Assembly (NCBI GenBank): GCA_021545595.1 | Contig: JAJRVG010000028.1 | Span: 1 to 8,992 of the forward strand | Direction of reading: 5' to 3' | From: Zetaproteobacteria bacterium | GTDB taxonomy: Bacteria; Pseudomonadota; Zetaproteobacteria; Mariprofundales; Mariprofundaceae | DNA length: 8,992 nucleotides | In this document: piece after piece, positions 1 through 6,512 of the stretch | Numbering within the stretch: the stretch's first letter is position 1 | How the letters are laid out: the number at the start of each line of letters is the position of its first letter | Notes under the pieces: model-generated | Database searches by the model: none | What the model was told of the DNA's origin: nothing | What the model saw: the letters and a program-made list of their open reading frames with translations, nothing else | Program-made: the position numbers and the translations under genes

Positions 1-479
1 CAGGCCGCATCGTAGATTGCCCTGCCGGTGGTTTTTCCCTGCACAGGGTCAAAATGACAGGCTGCACACTTGCCATCAAAAAGACCGTGTCCCTTCCGGA
101 CAAGGTGCGGGTTCCCGGTCACCTTCAGCTTCACAATGGCTTTTGCAACATGGCCCAGCGAATCGGTAACGCGAATCTCTTTCTTCACTTCACCCTGCTT
201 AATCGTGCTATCAATAATCACTTCCAGCTCCGTAAAAGCCCCCGGAGCCAGAACCCTGCTTTCAGGCTCCGCCGCTGTGCAGCCACATGAAGTCTGCACA
301 TCGACAATGGTAATCACGGCATCACTGTTGTTACGGATAAACAGCGTACCCCTGGCCTCTTCACCCTCTTTCACCGAGCCCATATCCAGCACTTCCGGCT
401 GCAAGTGCAGCAAAGGCAAGCCCCCCGCATAGGTAGAAAAACCGATCATCAGGCTTAATAAAACAAAAACAGACTTCAC
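1..479 (-). CDS. DUF1573 domain-cytochrome c fusion, exported (3' end cut by window edge)
   Basis: Seen: a reading frame open to the window edge, 159 residues visible. A GTG start at 479 gives a short basic N-terminus and a hydrophobic signal peptide (about residues 1-18, ending STYA). It overlaps the sdhE stop as GTGA, with TGGAG five bases upstream. An in-frame ATG at 494 would add five residues and spoil the signal-peptide start. Residues about 27-121 form a DUF1573 domain (Ig-like beta fold) with its hallmark T-S-C-G-C-T motif at 63-68. Residues about 128 onward look like the start of a class I cytochrome c, with the heme motif C138-A-A-C141-H142. The distal Met ligand must lie beyond the edge. 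Known: CxxCH binds heme c covalently in the periplasm, and DUF1573 has no settled function. Inferred: a periplasmic heme protein co-expressed with sdhE. A second heme motif beyond the edge cannot be excluded. Confidence 0.85.
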   Translation of the reverse strand, partial: MKSVFVLLSLMIGFSTYAGGLPLLHLQPEVLDMGSVKEGEEARGTLFIRNNSDAVITIVDVQTSCGCTAAEPESRVLAPGAFTELEVIIDSTIKQGEVKKEIRVTDSLGHVAKAIVKLKVTGNPHLVRKGHGLFDGKCAACHFDPVQGKTTGRAIYDAA

Positions 480-706
480 GGACGCTCCAGCCATGGACGC
501 AGGCCGTCTGGCAACGGGATTTCACCATGCATCATAGCGAGCAGTTCGGGGGTGTCAGTCGCAATAATTGCCTCCACCAGTGCAACGGTTTCACTATCGC
601 CCTCTTCAAGGGCCTTTTCCAGCGGTGAGAGCCACTCGTCCAGCTCCAGCATCCCCTGCCGGTTCAGCCGATAACGCAGCCTGCGAATGTCACTCTCATC
701 TGCCAT
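476..706 (-). CDS. sdhE: SdhE, FAD assembly factor for succinate dehydrogenase
   Basis: A 76-residue protein of the SdhE/Sdh5 (DUF339) family. Family members help attach FAD covalently to SdhA in the cytoplasm before complex II assembles. The call rests on size, on the N-terminal signature Q17-G-M-L-E21-L-D followed by a short helical bundle, on the acidic helix around residues 29-50, and on the terminal P-x-x-x-x-W-L element (PDGLRPWL). Most homologs are somewhat longer (about 80-95 residues). The family signature is R-G-x-x-E. Here the Arg position is Gln while Gly18 and Glu21 are kept. The neighbouring R16 is one residue too early to fill the role directly. The ATG at 706 has no good Shine-Dalgarno sequence. 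The gene lies two genes after sdhB on the same strand, and its stop overlaps the next start (GTGA). SdhA here keeps the histidine that receives FAD, so a functional SdhE is expected. Confidence 0.85.
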   Translation of the reverse strand: MADESDIRRLRYRLNRQGMLELDEWLSPLEKALEEGDSETVALVEAIIATDTPELLAMMHGEIPLPDGLRPWLERP

Positions 707-751
707 TCGGAAATGGTGGGGCAGAGCATCTCTTTTTTTGGGTTCGCAGAG

Positions 752-1264
752 TCAATTTTGAGGCGTTCCTGAATCTCTTGGTTCATCAAGATCAGGTGCG
801 TCATCAACTACGCCAGTGTCTCTCCATTCAGCCAAATAAGTCATTGAGATACAATTATATTCAATCTTGACCCAATAAGCAGAAAGGAAGGATGCTGTAG
901 AAAGAAGAAACGTTCCATACGTGAGAACAATCTCTGATGATGCTGTTAATGCAATTGCCAAGACAATAACAGAAGTTGCGAGAGAGGTAAGAGCGAGCAT
1001 TAGCCTTGCAAGATGTCTGGATAAAAAAGTGACTATCTTTCGATTCGTTTTATCAAGTGTGATAAAGGCATAAGAATATCCACTCCTATAGCTATGCCAT
1101 AGATGCAACTTCAATAAATACCAATAAGGCTTAAGGAGGAGGGGTTTTATTGGAGGGCCCAAATATTTAAGAAATGCAACTGCAAAAAGGCTTCCTGAAG
1201 CACCAAGAAGAATAATTCCAAAAATGGATGTCTTTAACCATTCAGCAATAGCAACCAGATCCAT
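752..1264 (-). CDS. Hypothetical three-helix membrane protein, AT-rich, within sdh locus
   Basis: I do not recognise this 170-residue protein. It has a hydrophobic segment at about residues 13-33, a basic and aromatic stretch at 40-85 that could lie along the membrane, two further predicted transmembrane segments at about 87-108 and 112-132, and an acidic hydrophilic tail (about 145-170). It contains no enzyme motif and no conserved Cys or His pattern that I can identify. The ATG at 1264 has a good ribosome site (AGAGAGG, about 8 bases upstream), so it is probably translated. Base composition differs sharply from its neighbours: a hand count of bases 901-1260 gives about 38% GC, against roughly 50-60% in sampled lines of the flanking genes. 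It also uses many AT-rich codons. It separates sdhB from sdhE on the same strand, which suggests a later insertion into the operon. No transposase, integrase or duplicated target site is visible around it. Confidence 0.7.
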   Translation of the reverse strand: MDLVAIAEWLKTSIFGIILLGASGSLFAVAFLKYLGPPIKPLLLKPYWYLLKLHLWHSYRSGYSYAFITLDKTNRKIVTFLSRHLARLMLALTSLATSVIVLAIALTASSEIVLTYGTFLLSTASFLSAYWVKIEYNCISMTYLAEWRDTGVVDDAPDLDEPRDSGTPQN

Positions 1265-1337
1265 ATTTCAATTCCTCTCTTTAACTGTCTAATTTAAATG
1301 ATTACATACGCACCAAATCAGACCTTATTTTGCGTCT

Positions 1338-2048
1338 TTACGATTTACGGGCCAGCAGTGTCCGTTTGATGTGATCAATCGCTTTGGTGGGGTTCAAATC
1401 TTTGGGGCAGCACTCCATACAGTTCATAATCTGATGGCAGCGGTAGAGCTTAAACGCATCCTCAAGCTGATCCAGACGTTCTCCTGCCATCTCGTCGCGG
1501 GAGTCTCTGATCCATCGATCTGCCTGAAGCAGTGCTGCCGGGCCGAGGAAGCGATCACCATTCCACCACCATGAGGGGCAGGAGGTGGTACAGCAACCGC
1601 AGAGGACGCACTCATACGAACCATCAATCTCAGCCCTATCCTCAGGCGTCTGTAGCCGCTCATGCTCCGGCACCGGCGTCTCACTCTGTAGCCACGGGCG
1701 AATGGAACGATACTGATCAAAGAAGTGCTCCATATCGACAACCAGATCACGGATCACACCCATGCTCGGCAGAGGCCTTATCTTGATCGGCTGTTTCAGG
1801 CCTGCAATGGGCGTAATGCAGGCCAGTCCATTCACACCATTGATATTCATGCCATCGGAGCCGCAAACACCCTCACCACATGAGCGGCGATAGGTGAGCG
1901 TGCCATCAAGGTTCCACTTAATATGATTCAGTGCATCAAGAAGCTTCATGCCCGGTTTGGTCAGGGGCACTTCAAACGACTGCATGGTCGGCTCGCCACC
2001 CTTTTCAGGGTCGTAGCGATAGATTTGAAGATGAATCATATCACTCAC
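1338..2048 (-). CDS. sdhB: Succinate dehydrogenase iron-sulfur subunit SdhB
   Basis: The electron-transfer subunit of complex II, passing electrons from FAD in SdhA to quinone at the SdhC/SdhD membrane anchor. From the GTG at 2048 it is 236 residues, close to the E. coli length. The N-terminal plant-type ferredoxin domain holds the [2Fe-2S] ligands C57, C62 and C77. The intervening D65 matches the Asp ligand of E. coli. The C-terminal domain has C147-x2-C150-x2-C153-x3-C157 and C204-x5-C210-x3-C214, which supply the [4Fe-4S] and [3Fe-4S] clusters. H205 and the W160-W162 tract next to the quinone site are present. Start choice: a frame open from 2078 exists, but that extension encodes part of a REP-like repeat and is not credible. 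GTG at 2048 has GGGGTGGG just upstream, and ATG at 2039 (233 residues) is the alternative. The gene follows sdhA after a 132-base gap. Confidence 0.96.
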   Translation of the reverse strand: MSDMIHLQIYRYDPEKGGEPTMQSFEVPLTKPGMKLLDALNHIKWNLDGTLTYRRSCGEGVCGSDGMNINGVNGLACITPIAGLKQPIKIRPLPSMGVIRDLVVDMEHFFDQYRSIRPWLQSETPVPEHERLQTPEDRAEIDGSYECVLCGCCTTSCPSWWWNGDRFLGPAALLQADRWIRDSRDEMAGERLDQLEDAFKLYRCHQIMNCMECCPKDLNPTKAIDHIKRTLLARKS

Positions 2049-2072
2049 GATGCCCACCCCTGACAAACGAAT

Positions 2073-2145
2073 CGTCATTCTCGCGAAAGCGGGAATCCAC
2101 TCTGTTCACCATCAACATGGATACTCGATCAAGCCGGGTATGGCG
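2073..2145. repeat. Pair of head-to-head REP-like hairpin units between sdhA and sdhB
   Basis: Two short palindromic units lie in inverted orientation. Unit A (2073-2099) reads CGTCAT, then the stem arms 2077-2084 and 2089-2096 around a GAAA loop, then ATCCA. Unit B (2118-2145) reads TGGAT, then the arms 2122-2127 and 2135-2140, then ATGGCG. On the minus strand, unit A is one base away from the widely dispersed proteobacterial repeat that runs TGGATTCCCGC...GGGAATGACG. Unit B resembles the related form with a CTTGATC-type loop. Both stems contain a single G-T type mismatch, so they are somewhat diverged. The whole forms a composite inverted repeat of about 73 bases. Recognition of the family is from memory. 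Copy number in the genome cannot be seen from this window. Confidence 0.75.
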
Positions 2146-2180
2146 AGGTAAATGGGATGGAAAGAGCAAGATGCACATAA

Positions 2181-3980
2181 CTAATACACCCGCTTTTTAG
2201 GAGGGAAAGAGTCTACTGACATAGGCACAGTACGAACCGGCTTATAATCGAGCTTAACCCCATTCTCACCAATTGATGCCAGTGTATGCTTCATCCACTG
2301 CTCATCATCGCGTTCGGGATAATCATCGCGGGCATGTGCGCCTCTGGATTCAGTTCTCGCCAGCGCACCGGAGGCGGCAGCCCGTGCCAGCCCCATCAGG
2401 TTCTCCAATTCCAGCGCCTCAACCAGTTCCGTGTTAAACACCCTGCCCCTGTCTTTAATGGATGCAGATGAAAGGCTGGCTGCCGTCCTCTCCAGATGCT
2501 CTACACCCTCGGCCATCACCGCTTCATTGCGATAGACACTGCAGTGCTCCTGCATGATCCGCTCCATCTCATCCCGAATCCCGGAAATCCTGACCGAATC
2601 ATCCTGTTCAGGGGCCCCTGACAGCCAGCGCTCTACACGCGCCACACCACTCTTCCAGCAATCCGGATCAAGCTTGGGGTGGTACTGCTTCTCACCAAGA
2701 TGTTTGAGCACCTGATCGCCACAGGCCCGTCCAAAGACGATAATCTCCAGCAGTGAGTTGCCGCCGAGCCTGTTGGCTCCATGCACCGATGCACAGGCCG
2801 CCTCCCCGATTGCGTAGAGGCTCTCCATCACCCTCTCTTTCTCATCGCCATCGGCATAGACCACTTCACCAAAGCGATTGGTGGGAACACCGCCCATCGT
2901 ATAATGTGCCGTCGGCAACACAGGAATCGGTTCTTTGGTGCAATCCACATCAGCAAAACGAAGTGCCAGCTCGTGGATATTGGGAAGACGCTTCATAATC
3001 AGCTCTGCACCGAGATGATCCAGCTTCAGCAAAATATGGTCTTTGTTCGGGCCGCAGCCACGCCCTTCGCGAATCTCCACGGCAATGGCTCTGGAGACAA
3101 CATCCCTGCTGGCAAGGTCTTTGGCGGTCGGAGCGTAGCGTTCCATAAAGCGTTCGCCCTCACCATTGAGCAGATAACCACCCTCTCCCCGAACTGCCTC
3201 TGTAATCAGGGGGCCGACTCCAGCAATGCCTGTGGGGTGAAACTGGAAGAACTCCATATCTTCGACCGGGAGCCCGGCGTCCAGAACAAGTGCGCCGCCA
3301 TCACCGGTACAGATATGTGCATTGGTGGTCATCTGAAAAATACGGCCGGCACCACCGGTTGCCAGAATCACAGCCTTGGCCTGAAACAGATGATAGCGCC
3401 CTTCAGCAATATCCCATGCCATCACGCCCTGGCATCCGTTATCGTCCATCATCAGATCAAGCGCAAAAAACTCATCATAGAAGTGTGTGCCTGCACGGAG
3501 ATTCTGCTGATACATGGTATGCAAAATGGCATGCCCTGTCCTGTCAGCAGCCGCACAGGTACGTGATGCCTGCCCACCCTCACCAAACTCCCGGGACTGC
3601 CCGCCAAACGGGCGTTGATAAATGGTGCCATTATCAAGGCGTGAGAACGGTACACCCTGATGCTCAAGCTCACGCACCATCCGCGGTGCGGCACGGCACA
3701 TATATTCAATGGCATCCTGATCACCGAGATAATCCGAACCTTTCACCGTGTCATACATATGCCAGTGCCAGTGATCGGAGCTGACATTACCAAGTGCAGC
3801 ATTCATGCCACCCTGAGCCGCAACGGTATGCGAGCGTGTCGGCAGCACCTTGCTGACCACTGCAACACGGCAGTTCGCGTCAGCGAGCTGCAGGGCACAG
3901 CGAAGTCCGGCACCACCGGCTCCAATGATCACGACATCATGAAAGTGATGTTCAACCTTGTCTGTTGAAAGGTATGCCAT
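2181..3980 (-). CDS. sdhA: Succinate dehydrogenase flavoprotein subunit SdhA
   Basis: The catalytic subunit of complex II. It oxidises succinate to fumarate on the cytoplasmic face and links the TCA cycle to the quinone pool. At 599 residues it is full length (E. coli is 588). The N-terminal FAD fold carries G-A-G-G-A-G (20-25), and H51 in the R-S-H-T-V-A-A-Q-G-G block is the residue that carries covalent 8-alpha-N3-histidyl FAD. Active-site residues align with E. coli at a constant offset: H248 in HPTG, T260/E261, the proton-shuttle R292, H359 in HYTMGG, and R404 in GANRLGGNS. The C-terminal helical and capping regions end in the usual PPKKRVY. ATG at 3980 is preceded by GGAG seven bases upstream. 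The 121-base gap to sdhD is unusually long for this operon. Nothing suggests fumarate reductase instead, given the paired SdhC/SdhD anchors and SdhE. Confidence 0.98.
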   Translation of the reverse strand: MAYLSTDKVEHHFHDVVIIGAGGAGLRCALQLADANCRVAVVSKVLPTRSHTVAAQGGMNAALGNVSSDHWHWHMYDTVKGSDYLGDQDAIEYMCRAAPRMVRELEHQGVPFSRLDNGTIYQRPFGGQSREFGEGGQASRTCAAADRTGHAILHTMYQQNLRAGTHFYDEFFALDLMMDDNGCQGVMAWDIAEGRYHLFQAKAVILATGGAGRIFQMTTNAHICTGDGGALVLDAGLPVEDMEFFQFHPTGIAGVGPLITEAVRGEGGYLLNGEGERFMERYAPTAKDLASRDVVSRAIAVEIREGRGCGPNKDHILLKLDHLGAELIMKRLPNIHELALRFADVDCTKEPIPVLPTAHYTMGGVPTNRFGEVVYADGDEKERVMESLYAIGEAACASVHGANRLGGNSLLEIIVFGRACGDQVLKHLGEKQYHPKLDPDCWKSGVARVERWLSGAPEQDDSVRISGIRDEMERIMQEHCSVYRNEAVMAEGVEHLERTAASLSSASIKDRGRVFNTELVEALELENLMGLARAAASGALARTESRGAHARDDYPERDDEQWMKHTLASIGENGVKLDYKPVRTVPMSVDSFPPKKRVY

Positions 3981-4101
3981 TAGATGACTCCGCAGAACGA
4001 TGATTCTGTTTTTTCAAATATCAAGGCGCATCGCATGAAATCTACCGGTGGGAGCAGATGAGTGTGATGCAACGCTGAGATGTGGGAAAAAAAGTCCATC
4101 G

Positions 4102-4464
4102 CTAGCCTCCCCAGGCCCAGACCAGAGCCAGCCACCATATGCCTGCCGTGGCCATCGCAACAAGCATCGTTCCAATCAGCAGAACACGCAACATCGGAGG
4201 GTGAACATAGTCCTCAAGAATTGTCTTCAGGCCAATGTAGGCATGAACAACGATAGCAATAATCAGCAGTGTATGAAAAAGCCGGGAGAGAAAATGATCC
4301 AGCAGATCAAGAAGGGCAAACTGGTTCAGCGCCCCTGAGTAGACTCCCCACAACAGTAGAAACGGCAGCGGAAGAGTAACAAGCAGCAGCACTGCGGAGA
4401 GACGCTGCCAGTACCAGTCGCTCAATCCATTATGCGCTGTTCCTGTATCCTTCCGGATCACCAT
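4102..4464 (-). CDS. sdhD: Succinate dehydrogenase membrane anchor subunit SdhD
   Basis: The small hydrophobic anchor of complex II, which with SdhC binds heme b and ubiquinone. From the ATG at 4464 it is 120 residues with three transmembrane segments (about 23-43, 60-80, 92-116). The segment around H74-A-Y-I-G followed by E84-D85-Y86 matches E. coli HAWIG...TDYV. There the His is the SdhD heme ligand and the Asp-Tyr pair lines the quinone pocket. R21 in the W-x-x-R-L-S context also corresponds to a quinone-site residue. Start choice: the frame is open further upstream to 4551, but that stretch is sdhC coding sequence read in another frame. ATG at 4464 overlaps the sdhC stop by seven bases, and GTG at 4461 would give a GTGA overlap; GGGTGG precedes both. 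Either way translation is coupled to sdhC. The stop is followed by 121 bases before sdhA. Confidence 0.94.
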   Translation of the reverse strand: MVIRKDTGTAHNGLSDWYWQRLSAVLLLVTLPLPFLLLWGVYSGALNQFALLDLLDHFLSRLFHTLLIIAIVVHAYIGLKTILEDYVHPPMLRVLLIGTMLVAMATAGIWWLALVWAWGG

Positions 4465-4856
4465 AGCAGCCACCCGAAGAACAGGGCTGCAAGCAGGGCT
4501 ATGAAAAGCACAATGCGGGCACTCAACCGCATCATCTGCTGTGACTCGCACCAGCCTGCATCCAGAGTCAGAAAACGTATGCCATTACAGAAATGATAGA
4601 CTACTGCAATGTCGGCTATCCAAAGGGCCAGCCTGCCGACGGGTGAGTGAAGCAGGACTACTGCCTGGTCAAAATCCTCTGGTGTGCCGGTCATGCCGTG
4701 CAGCACCCATAGATAGAATGGTACAAACAGAATAAGGGCCATACCACTGGCTCGATGGGCAATGCTTGCAATCATGGGGATATGCCAGCGATAAATCGAA
4801 AGCCTCGGTGACATGGGCGCAGGAGGATACGTTCGATTGCTGCCTTTATGTTGCAT
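4458..4856 (-). CDS. sdhC: Succinate dehydrogenase cytochrome b556 subunit SdhC
   Basis: The first gene of the complex II operon and the larger half of the heme b/quinone anchor in the inner membrane. It has 132 residues with three transmembrane segments (about 37-56, 72-95, 110-131). The family signature S-P-R-L-S-I-Y-R-W (16-24) leads into S31-I-A-H-R35. S31 and R35 correspond to the quinone-binding Ser27 and Arg31 of E. coli. H88 in the Y-H-F-C-N-G-I-R block is the expected heme b ligand. The second His that follows GIR in E. coli is Phe95 here, which I do not expect to affect heme binding. ATG at 4856 has a strong AGAGGAG just upstream, so the first Met is preferred over M15. The stop overlaps sdhD. 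The operon starts 86 bases after the nnr stop on the same strand, leaving room for its own promoter. Confidence 0.95.
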   Translation of the reverse strand: MQHKGSNRTYPPAPMSPRLSIYRWHIPMIASIAHRASGMALILFVPFYLWVLHGMTGTPEDFDQAVVLLHSPVGRLALWIADIAVVYHFCNGIRFLTLDAGWCESQQMMRLSARIVLFIALLAALFFGWLLW

Positions 4857-4894
4857 ATGCTCCTCTATTACATAACAAAACTGATACTGGATGA

Positions 4895-4931
4895 AGTATA
4901 GTCACACCAAAGAGTAATTGCTTACATCCTG
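4895..4931 (-). promoter_or_regulatory. Possible sdh promoter region with a flanking dyad
   Basis: In the 86 bases between nnr and sdhC the minus strand carries TATACT (4900-4895), a good match to a sigma-70 -10 box about 40 bases upstream of the sdhC start. No convincing -35 hexamer lies at 16-18 bases. The -10 candidate sits between two imperfectly inverted arms, CTGGATGAAG (4887-4896, plus strand) and CTTACATCCTG (4921-4931), which share a GGATG/CATCC core. The arms could be an operator or chance. Inference only. The alternative is that sdh is read through from nnr, and I see no clear terminator between them. Confidence 0.3.
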
Positions 4932-4942
4932 ATTTCAGACCA

Positions 4943-6475
4943 CTAACACCCAAACTCCCGAACAAGCCTCGCAATAACCGTTTCCATCTGCCCGGCACGA
5001 TGCCACTCCCGCTCTTCACCGGCAAGTGCATGCAGCCCGACCGCTGCAGGAAGCGCAACATCAGGGGCAATGCCACGAGCCAGAAGGCCCCCGATAAGGC
5101 CTGATAGCACATCTCCTGTTCCAGCCACTGCAAGCCTGGATGAACCGAAAGAGGTAAGCCACACATGCTGCTCAGGTGAAACCACCAGCGTCTGCGCACC
5201 TTTCAGAACAACCCATGTCCTATATCTACTCACCAGAGCCAGTGCGGCGGCCAGACGATCCTGTTGAATCTCGCCGGTTGCAACACCCAGCAGTCGTCCG
5301 GCTTCACCCGGATGCGGGGTTAAAACCGTTATACTACCCCGCGACTGCAACATTGAAGCAAGCTTCGAGTCATCAGCCAGTATATTCAGGGCATCTGCAT
5401 CCAATACAAGTGTTGCCCCGGCGGAAAGCAGCTCTGCCAGCTCTTTTGAACTCTCTCTGCCCCAACCCGGTCCGGCCACAACAGTATCTGCACGCTGCCA
5501 TGGTACATCTTCCTGAGGGTGAACCATCACCTCCAGACTTGATGCCGCCAGAATCGGATAGACATCGCGTGGACAGGCAATGCTGATCAGCCCCGTACCT
5601 ATGGCCTGTGCACCTTTTGCTGCAAGCCGGGGGGCTCCCGTGTATCCCTGAGAGCCGCCAAATATCCAAAGCTCTCCAAAATCCCCTTTATGCGAATCCT
5701 CTTTTCGTGGTGGAAAAGCCTGCCTGATCAGCCGTCGATCAACTATCCGGGCATAACAGACCGGAGCTGAGCAGTCAGCCTGAACTTCTCTTAACGTTTC
5801 ATCCGAAATTCCAATCGGGGCCGAAGGCAACAGTGTTCCGGCATAATGATACCCGTCATTGAGCCAGTGCCCCCATTTGCAGGCCGAAATGGGTAGTGTA
5901 AAATCAGCCTCCACAGCGATTCCGAGCACTTCACCACTATCCCCATGAATACCGCTGGCGATATCAACAGCGAACACATCCCTGTCGCTCTCATTGATTG
6001 CAGCGACCACCTCTGCAAACCACCCATCCAGAGGCCTTGTCAAACCTGTGCCGAAAATTGCATCGACAATAATTGCAGAGCGGCTCAACCACACCTTCAG
6101 TCTGGCCAGGTCATCATCTGCAGTAGCAGGCCTGATCTTAACTCCGGCTCTGCGGCAAGTATCCAGCATAGCAGCAGCATCACCTTTGATCTCATCAGGC
6201 TGAACAAGGGGGATCACAGTAACCGGGATATGCTTTCTACGCAGCAGGCTGGCAGCCATAAAACCATCTCCACCATTATTGCCGGGGCCAACGACGACGA
6301 CGACACGCCCCCCATCCCGGCTACAACGGATCAGCGATTGAGCAATCGCAGCACCTGCCCTCTCCATCAAACCTATGCCTGACAAGTCACCCTTCTCAAT
6401 AGTTATCTGATCAGCCATGCGCATCTGAGCATTTGTCAGGATCAGATCACTGCTTCCAGCTGCACTATCAGACAT
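4943..6475 (-). CDS. nnr: Bifunctional NAD(P)H-hydrate epimerase / ADP-dependent NAD(P)H-hydrate dehydratase
   Basis: A metabolite-repair enzyme in the cytoplasm. The N-terminal YjeF domain interconverts R- and S-NAD(P)HX, and the C-terminal YjeF_C/CARKD domain dehydrates the S form back to NAD(P)H using ADP. At 510 residues it matches the usual two-domain size (about 490-510). Epimerase-half motifs: G-P-G-N-N-G-G-D-G-F (63-72), F-G-T-G-L (141-145) and D-I-A-S-G-I with H-G-D-S-G (171-181). The K-x-G loop reads A-C-K-W-G-H (198-203), slightly off the usual P-K. Dehydratase-half motifs: S-H-K-G-D-F-G (261-267), G-P-G-W-G (335-339), L-D-A-D-A-L-N (358-364), T-P-H-P-G-E (386-391) and the nucleotide-binding A-G-T-G-D-V-L-S-G (451-459). 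ATG at 6475 has GGAGG four bases upstream; the frame stays open to 6565, but that part overlaps the divergent gene and has no ribosome site. It lies directly upstream of the sdh operon. Confidence 0.95.
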   Translation of the reverse strand: MSDSAAGSSDLILTNAQMRMADQITIEKGDLSGIGLMERAGAAIAQSLIRCSRDGGRVVVVVGPGNNGGDGFMAASLLRRKHIPVTVIPLVQPDEIKGDAAAMLDTCRRAGVKIRPATADDDLARLKVWLSRSAIIVDAIFGTGLTRPLDGWFAEVVAAINESDRDVFAVDIASGIHGDSGEVLGIAVEADFTLPISACKWGHWLNDGYHYAGTLLPSAPIGISDETLREVQADCSAPVCYARIVDRRLIRQAFPPRKEDSHKGDFGELWIFGGSQGYTGAPRLAAKGAQAIGTGLISIACPRDVYPILAASSLEVMVHPQEDVPWQRADTVVAGPGWGRESSKELAELLSAGATLVLDADALNILADDSKLASMLQSRGSITVLTPHPGEAGRLLGVATGEIQQDRLAAALALVSRYRTWVVLKGAQTLVVSPEQHVWLTSFGSSRLAVAGTGDVLSGLIGGLLARGIAPDVALPAAVGLHALAGEEREWHRAGQMETVIARLVREFGC

Positions 6476-6512
6476 ATGGCCTCCATCAAAGATCGAGTCT
6501 AGCATATCGCCG

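Noticed and set aside
723..739. Hairpin AGAG-CAT-CTCT followed by seven T on the plus strand, resembling a terminator
   Set aside because: The stem is only four base pairs, and no plus-strand gene ends there.
752..1264. Idea that the orphan membrane protein is an extra complex II anchor subunit
   Set aside because: SdhC and SdhD are both present and complete, and this protein lacks the heme His and quinone-site motifs.
1308..1335. Weak inverted repeat just after sdhB, considered as an operon terminator
   Set aside because: Only two interrupted 4-base stems and no T tract on the minus strand.
2049..2078. N-terminal extension of SdhB from the ATG at 2078
   Set aside because: The extension is encoded by one arm of the REP-like repeat and is not part of the SdhB family. 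GTG 2048 or ATG 2039 fit better.
2781..3566. Long plus-strand open frame (261 codons) opposite sdhA
   Set aside because: It is antisense to a fully conserved part of sdhA, shows no recognisable domain, and is the kind of shadow frame a GC-rich coding strand produces.
5945..6382. Plus-strand open frame (145 codons) opposite nnr
   Set aside because: Antisense to conserved epimerase motifs, no domain and no ribosome site worth noting.
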